From Piscirickettsiaceae bacterium (lineage in GTDB: Bacteria > Pseudomonadota > Gammaproteobacteria > Nitrosococcales > Methylophagaceae): a stretch of DNA of 6,421 nt. The stretch lies in contig JAUXFA010000073.1 in assembly GCA_030620285.1 (NCBI GenBank), positions 1 to 6,421 on the forward strand, given 5' to 3'. The notes under the pieces were generated by a model. The model was not told the origin of the DNA, searched no databases, and was given only the letters and a program-made list of their open reading frames with translations. Both the position numbers and the translations under genes were made by a program. Shown piece after piece: positions 1 to 5,941 of this stretch (the stretch's first letter is position 1; each line of letters begins with the position of its first letter).

Positions 1-490
1 ACATCAATCTGACACCTTCTAATGCATCAGTATTAGTTTCCATTACCGGCGTTAATACCACGCGATGATCCTGATAAAGTTCTGCAAAGGCGGCACTTGG
101 ACCACTTTTTTCAGTACCCGCTATCGGGTGGCCCGGCACAAACTGGCTAAACTTCTCAACTAATATCTGCCTTGCTTCATCAACAATTTGTTTTTTAGCA
201 CTACCACCATCAGTGATAATAGTATCGACACTTATATGTGGTGTAACCTCAGATAATACTGAACTCATCGCACCCATCGGTACTGCCAAAAAGATCATGT
301 CTGCACCGTTAACCGCTTCAGCGACACTACTCGCAGCACGGTCAATAAGGCCCAGTGATAGCGCTTCATTGCGAACACTCTCAGTACGTGAATAACCAAC
401 AACTTCACCTACTTTTCCCGCTTTTTTTAATGCTAGTGCTAACGACCCACCAATCAGACCAACACCAATAATTGCCAATCGTTTAATCAT
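1..490 (-). CDS. tyrA: Prephenate (or arogenate) dehydrogenase, N-terminal part, cut by window edge
   Basis: TyrA oxidatively decarboxylates prephenate to 4-hydroxyphenylpyruvate (or arogenate to tyrosine) in cytoplasmic tyrosine synthesis. The 163 visible residues cover the Rossmann domain and the start of the catalytic region. A dinucleotide-binding glycine motif GVGLIG is at residues 9-14, TDGGSAK at 93-99, and the family signature GHPIAGTEKSG at 120-130, whose His121 corresponds to the catalytic histidine of prephenate dehydrogenases. There is no chorismate mutase domain ahead of it, unlike enterobacterial TyrA. The end of the second strand reads GYSR (32-35), with Ser-Arg where NAD-preferring members usually carry Asp, so NADP use is possible. 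The ATG overlaps the hisC stop as ATGA, and AGGA lies 8 bases upstream inside hisC. The C-terminus, including any fusion to AroA, lies outside the window. The family call is firm; substrate and cofactor are inferred. Confidence 0.93.
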   Translation of the reverse strand, partial: MIKRLAIIGVGLIGGSLALALKKAGKVGEVVGYSRTESVRNEALSLGLIDRAASSVAEAVNGADMIFLAVPMGAMSSVLSEVTPHISVDTIITDGGSAKKQIVDEARQILVEKFSQFVPGHPIAGTEKSGPSAAFAELYQDHRVVLTPVMETNTDALEGVRLM

Positions 491-1584
491 AATGATGTTC
501 CTAAAACTATCGATAATGCTTCGAGGAAACGCCTGTTTTCAGATTCCAAACCAATGCTCACTCGTAAATGCTGAGGCAAGCCATAATTGCCCACAGCTCG
601 CACAATCACACCTTGTTGTAATAGCACCTGAAAGATTTCGTCGCCATTTTTTTTTACATCAACCGTAATAAAATTACCTTTTGATGGTATATATTTTAGC
701 GCCAATTTATCAAAACCCACGATTAACTGTTGCATACCCGCATCATTCAACTGCTTTGTTCTGACAATATAATCATCATCTTCGAGTGCTTCTACTGCAG
801 CTGCTAAAGCTAAACTATTAACATTAAATGGCTGGCGAACACGATTCAATAAATCTGCCACTTCGGGATGAGACAAGGCATAGCCTACTCGTAAACCAGC
901 CAAACCGTAGGCTTTTGAAAAGGTACGGGTGATAATTAAATTGGGATATTTTTTTAACCACGCGATACTGTCAATATCCTGATCGCCATATTCAACATAG
1001 GCTTCATCTAATACTACTAATGTTTGCTCTGGAACTTGAGAAATAAAGGCTGCTAATTGATCTCCAGTGAGATAAGTTCCCGTTGGATTATTGGGATTAG
1101 CAATAAATATCAGCTTTGTTTTTTCGCTAATCAAAGTGCTCATTGCTGGTAAATCATGCCCATAATCGCGTGCTGGAGAAATCACCGCTTTAGCACCAAT
1201 AGCTTGAGTCACTAGAGAATAAACAGCAAAAGCATACTCCGAAAACAATACTTCATCATCCGGCGTCACAAATGCACGGGCAATTAACTCTAAGACATCA
1301 TTAGAGCCATTGCCGAGTGTGATTTGATCTGTGTTGAGTTGGTGCTTATCCGTTAAAGCTGTTTTTAAAGCAAAACCATTACCATCCGGGTACCGAGTGA
1401 TTTCTTTGCTTGCTTTAGCTATCACTGCCAATACTTTTTCAGAAGGGCCAGCCGGATTTTCATTAGAGGCCAGCTTAACAATATTGCTAATACCCAGTTC
1501 TCGCTCCAATTCTTCAACCGGCTTGCCGGGCACATAAGGCTGTAACTGGGTCACACAATCTAATGCTAAATCACAAAAGCTCAT
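487..1584 (-). CDS. hisC: Histidinol-phosphate/aromatic aminotransferase (HisC2 type)
   Basis: This is a PLP-dependent class I/II aminotransferase of 365 residues, the usual length for HisC. It would transaminate imidazole-acetol phosphate in histidine synthesis and/or 4-hydroxyphenylpyruvate and phenylpyruvate. Visible motifs are NENP at 41-44, YPDGNG at 65-70, ANPNNPTG at 162-169, DEAYVEY at 193-199, TFSKAYGLAGLRVGY at 221-235 with Lys224 as the expected Schiff-base lysine, QPFNVNSLA at 251-259, and LRVSIG with Arg341 as the likely substrate carboxylate anchor. It follows lspA by 8 bases and overlaps tyrA by four. No other histidine gene is visible. In Pseudomonas a hisC copy sits next to tyrA in the pheA-hisC-tyrA-aroA block, so I infer a role mainly in aromatic transamination, without excluding dual use. 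The coding strand carries a run of nine A at codons for residues 310-313. The family call is firm; the substrate is inferred. Confidence 0.95.
   Translation of the reverse strand: MSFCDLALDCVTQLQPYVPGKPVEELERELGISNIVKLASNENPAGPSEKVLAVIAKASKEITRYPDGNGFALKTALTDKHQLNTDQITLGNGSNDVLELIARAFVTPDDEVLFSEYAFAVYSLVTQAIGAKAVISPARDYGHDLPAMSTLISEKTKLIFIANPNNPTGTYLTGDQLAAFISQVPEQTLVVLDEAYVEYGDQDIDSIAWLKKYPNLIITRTFSKAYGLAGLRVGYALSHPEVADLLNRVRQPFNVNSLALAAAVEALEDDDYIVRTKQLNDAGMQQLIVGFDKLALKYIPSKGNFITVDVKKNGDEIFQVLLQQGVIVRAVGNYGLPQHLRVSIGLESENRRFLEALSIVLGTSL
499..502 (-). promoter_or_regulatory. Ribosome binding site of tyrA inside the end of hisC
   Basis: The minus strand reads AGGA, extending to AGGAA, 8 bases before the tyrA ATG and within the last codons of hisC. 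With the ATGA overlap of the two genes, this supports the tyrA start at 490 and coupled translation of hisC and tyrA. Confidence 0.75.
647..655 (-). repeat. Run of nine A (coding strand) within hisC
   Basis: Nine consecutive T on the plus strand give A9 in the hisC message across the Val-Lys-Lys-Asn codons (residues 310-313). By reading, one extra A leads to a stop near the original end but replaces the C-terminal segment containing Arg341. One fewer A stops about 15 codons on. Such runs are prone to polymerase slippage and to sequencing error. Confidence 0.9.
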
Positions 1585-1590
1585 GCATTA

Positions 1591-1594
1591 TCCT
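1591..1594 (-). promoter_or_regulatory. Ribosome binding site of hisC overlapping the lspA stop
   Basis: The minus strand reads TAGGA, where TAG is the lspA stop and AGGA is a Shine-Dalgarno core 6 bases before the hisC ATG at 1584. An ATG four bases further upstream (1588-1586) is out of frame and ends after a few codons, so the start at 1584 is the right one. Confidence 0.75.
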
Positions 1595-2081
1595 ACTGAG
1601 CCTCAGGCTTAGATTTAAAGCTATCAATAATCAACAGTACCGCACCTAAAAAGATTGCCGAATCCGCCAAATTAAAGGAAGGGAAATAAGGGCTACCTAA
1701 GACTGGCTTCAGAAAGTCAGCATAAAACTGTAGGAAATCAATCACGTAACCATAATTAAAACGGTCAATCACATTACCTACGGCACCACCTAAAATCATT
1801 GCAATCGAAAAGGCTTCTAATTTTTTGTCCTGCGTTAAACCTTTAAGCCAAATCAACAGAAAGATACTCACCCCAATTGCCAAAGCTAAAAAGAACCAAT
1901 GTTGCCAACCACCTGCATTAGCTAAAAAGCTAAAGGCTGCACCGGTATTATGGGCCATCGTCAAATTAAAGTGCGCCATAACAGCCACTTGTTCATGAAG
2001 CGATAGCCATGACACCATCAGCCATTTTGATGCCTGATCTAAAACAACCACCAAACCGCTTAACCATAACCATTTCAGCAT
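1593..2081 (-). CDS. lspA: Lipoprotein signal peptidase (signal peptidase II)
   Basis: LspA is the inner-membrane aspartyl protease that removes signal peptides from lipidated prolipoproteins. The 162-residue protein has the normal length and four hydrophobic segments, at about 4-24, 62-80, 91-106 and 137-154. Conserved boxes are LDQASKW (14-20), NTGAAFSF (45-52), GGAVGNVIDR (98-107), GYVIDF (111-116) and FNLADSAI (136-143). Asp115 and Asp140 correspond to the catalytic aspartate pair. The loop between them appears about six residues longer than in Pseudomonas aeruginosa LspA as I recall that sequence. The ATG shares its A with the ileS stop (TAATG). Only a weak GAG lies 8 bases upstream, which suggests expression by translational coupling to ileS. 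In many gammaproteobacteria lspA is followed by fkpB and ispH, but here hisC follows. Confidence 0.97.
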   Translation of the reverse strand: MLKWLWLSGLVVVLDQASKWLMVSWLSLHEQVAVMAHFNLTMAHNTGAAFSFLANAGGWQHWFFLALAIGVSIFLLIWLKGLTQDKKLEAFSIAMILGGAVGNVIDRFNYGYVIDFLQFYADFLKPVLGSPYFPSFNLADSAIFLGAVLLIIDSFKSKPEAQ

Positions 2082-4888
2082 TAGACGAACTCGCGCTTCT
2101 CGCCGGTACCATCAGGTAAATTTGTAATACAGCGATCACAAAGTTCAGGATGCGTTTTATCTTTGCCAATTTCAGCTGTTTGATGCCAACAGCGATCACA
2201 ACGATCATTTTCTGAAGGTGATAAATTCAACCATAACCCAGACACAGAGCTTTCAATTGCATCTACTGCTTTTTCACTCTTAGGTAATAAAGCTGCACTT
2301 GATGTAATCAAAACAAATTTTAATTCATCACCTAATTCCTGAAGGTATTTAAAAATTTCAGACTCTGAATGAGCGTACAAAATAACATCCGCCGTTAAGC
2401 CACCTTTAATCTTACCGTCTGCACGCAGTGTTTCTAATTCTTTAGACACTGCATCACGCACCGCAAATACTTGCTGCCAAGAAGCCAAGTCAAATTTTGA
2501 ATTTTCAGCTAATGGTACTAAAGCGTCGTACCATGTATTAAGTAATACAGATTCGTTACGTTCACCCGGCAAATATTCCCATAATTCATCAGCCGTAAAG
2601 CTAAGAATCGGTGCCATCCAACGGGTTAATGCTTCAATAATATGATACATCGCCGTTTGACTTGAACGTCGAGCATGGCTATTCGCCTGCATGGTGTACT
2701 GGCGATCTTTAGTAATATCCAAATACAAACTACCCATTTCTTGGGCACAAAAATTATGAATCTTCTGATAAATCACATGAAAATTATAACTTTCATAGGC
2801 TTCTAAAATATCTTGCTGACATTGGTAAGCACGATCAACGGCCCATTGATCTAATGGCAACATATCTTCAGCAGCGACAAGGTCAGTCACTGGATTAAAA
2901 TCAAATAAATTTGATAATAAGTAGCGTGAGGTATTACGAATTCGTCGATACGAGTCAGCTGAACGTTTAAGGATCTCATCCGATACACTCATCTCACCAC
3001 TGTAATCCGATGATGCTGCCCATAATCGAATAATATCAGCGCCTAAGTTATTCACTACTTTTTGTGGTGCCACCACATTACCGACTGATTTCGACATCTT
3101 CTTGCCGTTAGCATCAACCACAAAACCATGGGTTAATACTGCTTTATACGGCGCGTTACCTGTTGAAGCAATTGAGGTAATAAGTGATGATTGAAACCAA
3201 CCACGATGTTGATCGCTACCTTCTAAATATAAATCTGCAGGTCGGTGCAAATTATCTCGACGTGCCAATACACAAGCATGTGACACACCTGAATCAAACC
3301 ACACATCCAAAGTATCTGATACTTTGTCATAATCAGCTGCATCATTTAACCAATCGCTAGCTTCAGACTCAAACCACGCGTCAATACCTTGCTGCTCAAC
3401 TTTTTGAGCAACCTGCTCCATAATCGCTTGCGTATTTGAATGTAGTTCACCGGTTTCTTTATGAACAAACAACGGAATTGGCACACCCCAAGTGCGTTGG
3501 CGAGATACACACCAATCCGGGCGACCTTCAACCATGCCTTCAATGCGTTTTTGGCCCCATTCAGGCATCCACTCGGTTTCACTAATCGCTTGCATAGCCG
3601 CATCACGCAAACCATTTTGATCCATGCTGACAAACCATTGTGGTGTCGCCCGGAAAATAATAGGACTCTTATGACGCCAGCAGTGCGGGTAACTGTGTTG
3701 AATATCAATATGCTTCAACAATGCGCCTTTCTCCGTCAATAATTCAATGACATTGGGATTGGCTTTAAATACCGATTGGCCTGCAAAGACTTCAGTTTCG
3801 GGTAGAAATACACCATTTGAACCGACAGGGTTATAAACTTCTAAGTCGTATTTCAAACCGACCGTGAAATCGTCTTGTCCATGACCTGGTGCGGTATGAA
3901 CCGCGCCTGTACCCGCCTCAGCAGTAACATGGTCCCCTAAAATAATCGGCACTTGTTTGTCATAGAATGGATGTTGTAATAATAAACCTTCAACATCTTC
4001 ACCTTTACAACGAGCAACCACTTCACCAGTGAAGCCGTAACGTTCTAATGCAGACTCATAAAGTGCTCCAGCTAATAACAAACGTTCATCATTAGTTTGC
4101 ACCACCACATAATCATAAGCAGGGTTTAATGATACGGCTTGGTTAGCGGGCAATGTCCACGGTGTTGTTGTCCATATTGGTACACTAATTTTGCCGGTTC
4201 CCGCAGACTTAGTTGCCACTTCAAATGCCGCATTATCAACAACGGTAAAACGCACATCAATCGCAGGCGATGTTTTATCTTCATATTCCACTTCAGCTTC
4301 AGCTAAAGCACTGCCACAATCAACACACCAATGAACCGGTTTCACACCTTTATGTAAATGGCCTTGTTTAACGATTTCATTTAGGGTGCGAATAATATCG
4401 GCTTCAAAACTGAAATCCATTGTCAGATACGGATTATCCCACTCCGCTAGCACACCTAAGCGTTTAAAGTCTTCACGTTGACCATCAACTTGTTTTTGAG
4501 CATAAATACGGCATGCTGCTCTAAATTCTGCTGCTGTTACTTTTTTACCTGGCTTGCCAATTTTCTTCTCAACATTGAGTTCAATTGGCAGACCATGGCA
4601 ATCCCAACCCGGCACATAAGGCGTATCAAAACCGCTTAATGTTTTTGATTTAAGGATAATATCTTTAAGAATTTTGTTAACTGCGTGACCGATATGGATG
4701 TCACCATTTGCATAAGGAGGACCATCATGCAAAATAAATACAGGTCGTCCTTTGGCATTATCACGCATTTTCTGATACAGATTCGCTTCCTGCCAACGCT
4801 TTAAAATTAAAGGTTCACGATTCGGCAAGCCTGCTTTCATTGGGAACTTAGTTTCAGGAAGGTTTAAAGTCTGTTTATAATCAGCCAC
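2081..4888 (-). CDS. ileS: Isoleucine--tRNA ligase
   Basis: This cytoplasmic class Ia synthetase charges tRNA-Ile and hydrolyses mischarged Val-tRNA-Ile. At 935 residues it matches the usual bacterial length (about 938 in E. coli). The HIGH signature is at 65-68, preceded by HDGPPYANG (54-62). The CP1 editing domain shows [10 protein letters not shown] (240-249) and [15 protein letters not shown] (326-340). SVSHACV-type anticodon-side core residues precede [10 protein letters not shown] (556-565), and KMSKS is at 597-601. A C-terminal zinc site is formed by Cys897, Cys900, Cys917 and Cys920. The start codon is GTG: the frame is open upstream only to a TAA and contains no ATG, and the N-terminus [16 protein letters not shown] aligns with that of E. 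coli IleS. The Shine-Dalgarno is weak (GAG, 7 bases before GTG). It is the first gene of an apparent ileS-lspA-hisC-tyrA operon, with a TATAAT box upstream. Confidence 0.98.
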   Translation of the reverse strand: MADYKQTLNLPETKFPMKAGLPNREPLILKRWQEANLYQKMRDNAKGRPVFILHDGPPYANGDIHIGHAVNKILKDIILKSKTLSGFDTPYVPGWDCHGLPIELNVEKKIGKPGKKVTAAEFRAACRIYAQKQVDGQREDFKRLGVLAEWDNPYLTMDFSFEADIIRTLNEIVKQGHLHKGVKPVHWCVDCGSALAEAEVEYEDKTSPAIDVRFTVVDNAAFEVATKSAGTGKISVPIWTTTPWTLPANQAVSLNPAYDYVVVQTNDERLLLAGALYESALERYGFTGEVVARCKGEDVEGLLLQHPFYDKQVPIILGDHVTAEAGTGAVHTAPGHGQDDFTVGLKYDLEVYNPVGSNGVFLPETEVFAGQSVFKANPNVIELLTEKGALLKHIDIQHSYPHCWRHKSPIIFRATPQWFVSMDQNGLRDAAMQAISETEWMPEWGQKRIEGMVEGRPDWCVSRQRTWGVPIPLFVHKETGELHSNTQAIMEQVAQKVEQQGIDAWFESEASDWLNDAADYDKVSDTLDVWFDSGVSHACVLARRDNLHRPADLYLEGSDQHRGWFQSSLITSIASTGNAPYKAVLTHGFVVDANGKKMSKSVGNVVAPQKVVNNLGADIIRLWAASSDYSGEMSVSDEILKRSADSYRRIRNTSRYLLSNLFDFNPVTDLVAAEDMLPLDQWAVDRAYQCQQDILEAYESYNFHVIYQKIHNFCAQEMGSLYLDITKDRQYTMQANSHARRSSQTAMYHIIEALTRWMAPILSFTADELWEYLPGERNESVLLNTWYDALVPLAENSKFDLASWQQVFAVRDAVSKELETLRADGKIKGGLTADVILYAHSESEIFKYLQELGDELKFVLITSSAALLPKSEKAVDAIESSVSGLWLNLSPSENDRCDRCWHQTAEIGKDKTHPELCDRCITNLPDGTGEKREFV

Positions 4889-4925
4889 TAGGGTACTCGT
4901 AGATTCAAAATCAATGAAAACAGCT

Positions 4926-4942
4926 AATTATACGGGTTTTTG
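4926..4942. repeat. Copy 1 of a 17-base near-repeat in the divergent promoter region
   Basis: Its core TATACGGGTTTT (4929-4940) is identical to 5014-5025, and over 17 bases the two copies match at 15 positions. This copy overlaps the ileS -10 box. The copies lie in the same orientation 85 bases apart, close to eight helical turns. This could be an operator for the two divergent genes, or chance. Confidence 0.6.
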
Positions 4943-4955
4943 TTACTGACCTAAA
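4927..4955 (-). promoter_or_regulatory. Probable promoter of the ileS operon
   Basis: The minus strand has a perfect TATAAT at 4932-4927, about 38 bases before the ileS GTG. At a 17-base spacing the -35 candidate is TTTAGG (4955-4950), which matches the TTGACA consensus at only three positions. The leader would be about 30 bases, too short for a T-box or other riboswitch. The -10 box overlaps one copy of a repeated element in this intergenic region. Confidence 0.5.
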
Positions 4956-4974
4956 TCACTGAAACAGGTTTATT

Positions 4975-5003
4975 TTGTTGATAGTTACTCGATTGCTTAA
5001 AAT
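4975..5003 (+). promoter_or_regulatory. Candidate promoter of the DUF3579-like gene
   Basis: TTGTTG (4975-4980) and TAAAAT (4998-5003) are 17 bases apart and face the small plus-strand gene. The -35 matches consensus only in its first three bases. A second TAAAAT at 5009-5014 is an alternative -10 with a poorer -35 (TTACTC, 18-base spacing). The exact promoter is uncertain. Confidence 0.3.
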
Positions 5004-5010
5004 TGCAGTA

Positions 5011-5027
5011 AAATATACGGGTTTTAG
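5011..5027. repeat. Copy 2 of the 17-base near-repeat
   Basis: It carries the same 12-base core as copy 1, with differences only at the third and sixteenth positions of the 17-base element. It lies about 27 bases before the DUF3579-like gene start, near the expected transcription start. On the minus strand it presents TATATT, a -10-like sequence, but without a recognisable -35 box. Confidence 0.6.
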
Positions 5028-5053
5028 CCCAAATTAAAGTGAGTGTCACCAAC

Positions 5054-5341
5054 ATGTCAACTGGAAAAGTCATTATCCAAGGTCTTACACAGGCTGGTGG
5101 AAAGTTTCGTCCTAGTGATTGGGCTGAACGTCTCTGTGGCGCAGTTGCCAGTTATGGTCCAGGGCGTCGCATCATCTTCCACCCCAACGTGAAACTTGCC
5201 TCAATAGAGGGCGTTAAATGTGTTGTCATTGATGCTATTTTGGAAGAAGAAGACGAAATGTTATTTGAATTTCTTACTGACTTTGCCGATGAAAATAAGT
5301 TGCAAATCCTGCGGGCAGACACATTCCCATTACCTGAATAG
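5054..5341 (+). CDS. DUF3579-family protein of unknown function
   Basis: This small soluble protein of 95 residues has no signal peptide or membrane segment. I recognise the DUF3579 pattern known from beta- and gammaproteobacteria: an IIQGLT opening (7-12), the signature KFRPSDWAERLCG (17-29), EGVKCVVIDA (52-61), and a helical acidic C-terminal half with EEEDE (64-68) followed by LFEFLTDFADEN. Its biochemical role is not known to me, and I assign none. The frame opens with a GTG at 5039, five codons earlier, but that has no Shine-Dalgarno. The ATG at 5054 is preferred because the conserved opening follows it directly, although its own ribosome site (AGTGAG) is weak. It is transcribed divergently from ileS and ends just before a strong terminator, so it is probably a single-gene unit. 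Confidence 0.82.
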   Translation: MSTGKVIIQGLTQAGGKFRPSDWAERLCGAVASYGPGRRIIFHPNVKLASIEGVKCVVIDAILEEEDEMLFEFLTDFADENKLQILRADTFPLPE

Positions 5342-5355
5342 TAAAATCTCAGAAT

Positions 5356-5400
5356 ATTCAAATAAAAAAGGCGGTCAATGACCGCCTTTTTTATTTGAAT
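5356..5400. terminator. Bidirectional intrinsic terminator, perfect 21-bp inverted repeat
   Basis: The arms at 5356-5376 and 5380-5400 are perfectly complementary over 21 bases around a 3-base AAT loop. The GC stem is GGCGGTC/GACCGCC, flanked by A6 on the left and T6 on the right, so a U-tract follows the stem on either strand. It starts 15 bases after the DUF3579-like stop and ends 10 bases before the stop of the convergent CBS gene, so it can end transcription from both sides. Confidence 0.93.
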
Positions 5401-5410
5401 TTAGTGAACG

Positions 5411-5863
5411 TTAGCCAACACCTTCTTCAGCATCAGGCCAGTTTTGAATATAATTTTTCAATAACTGATTCTCAAACTTGGCTTTCTTCAGTAACTCCTC
5501 AACAATATCTGTTATTGATAACATGCCTTCCAACTTATCGTCATATACCACTGGCAAGTGGCGAACATTGTGTTCAACCATCAAACTCATTACTTCTTCT
5601 AATGTATTATCAGGATGACAAACAAATGGATTTGGCGTCATCGCATCTGCAGCTGTTACCGGTGTCCACATCGCATGTTTGTCATGCAATATGCTCAGAA
5701 CATCGCGCTCAGACAAAATCCCAACCAATGCTCCATTATCAGTCACAACCAGTGAACCAATACGATTTTCCATCATCAAAGTAACAGCTTTATCGAGTGA
5801 GTCGCTGGGCGACAAGCCAATAACTGGCTTACCTTTATTTTTAGTAATTGATCTTACTTTCAT
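5411..5863 (-). CDS. Tandem CBS-domain protein (Bateman module), putative adenylate sensor
   Basis: This 150-residue cytoplasmic protein consists almost entirely of two CBS domains, at about 14-64 and 74-125. Each ends in the typical strand-helix motif, GILSERDVL (48-56) and GMLSITDIV (113-121). The S-x-x-D pairs (Ser51/Asp54 and Ser116/Asp119) are the positions that contact ribose of AMP, ATP or related ligands in this family. VRHLPVV (100-106) is also characteristic. A short charged helix (about 122-141, EELLKKAKFENQLLKNYIQ) follows, as in stand-alone CBS proteins of other proteobacteria. No catalytic or transport domain is attached, so it probably acts by binding a partner or nucleotide; the target is unknown. 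It lies 78 bases downstream of prfC on the same strand with no terminator between, so cotranscription is possible. Family confidence is high and function is open. Confidence 0.9.
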   Translation of the reverse strand: MKVRSITKNKGKPVIGLSPSDSLDKAVTLMMENRIGSLVVTDNGALVGILSERDVLSILHDKHAMWTPVTAADAMTPNPFVCHPDNTLEEVMSLMVEHNVRHLPVVYDDKLEGMLSITDIVEELLKKAKFENQLLKNYIQNWPDAEEGVG

Positions 5864-5870
5864 TCCTTCA

Positions 5871-5876
5871 CCCTCT
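5871..5876 (-). promoter_or_regulatory. Ribosome binding site of the CBS-domain gene
   Basis: The minus strand reads AGAGGG, 7 bases before the ATG at 5863. A second purine stretch, AAGGA, abuts the ATG and is too close to act. An upstream GTG reads into a TGA within three codons, so the ATG is the start. Confidence 0.6.
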
Positions 5877-5880
5877 TTAT

Positions 5881-5893
5881 GTTGTTAAACAAC
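5881..5893. repeat. Short palindrome upstream of the CBS gene
   Basis: GTTGTT-A-AACAAC is a perfect 6-bp inverted repeat with a one-base centre, located 18 bases before the CBS gene start. It has the form of a small operator half-site pair, but no regulator is recognisable and the sequence is AT-rich and short, so chance is possible. Confidence 0.3.
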
Positions 5894-5941
5894 TATGGCT
5901 TCTATTCTGCTTCAAATCCCTCAGAAAAGGCAAGTCAATTC

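Noticed and set aside
213..395. Plus-strand 60-codon frame opposite tyrA
   Set aside because: It is the reverse of the TyrA Rossmann domain and has no independent support.
3346..3742. Open frames on both strands inside ileS (minus 3708-3346 and plus 3461-3742)
   Set aside because: They lie entirely within ileS in other frames, show no recognisable family features, and ileS is intact there.
4889..5053. T-box or other riboswitch leader for ileS
   Set aside because: The leader from the TATAAT box to the GTG is only about 30 bases, with no stem-loop array or antiterminator. T-box control of ileS is mainly a Gram-positive feature.
5039..5053. GTG start for the DUF3579-like gene, adding five residues
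   Set aside because: No Shine-Dalgarno precedes it, and the conserved opening follows the ATG at 5054.
5395..5888. Plus-strand open frames opposite the CBS gene (5395-5784 and 5679-5888)
   Set aside because: The minus-strand frame encodes a clear tandem CBS protein with a good ribosome site. The opposite frames have low-complexity, family-less translations.
5933..5938. TTGACT as a -35 box for the CBS gene on the minus strand
   Set aside because: The hexamer is a good match, but no acceptable -10 box lies 16-18 bases downstream; the nearest, CAGAAT, is 23 bases away.
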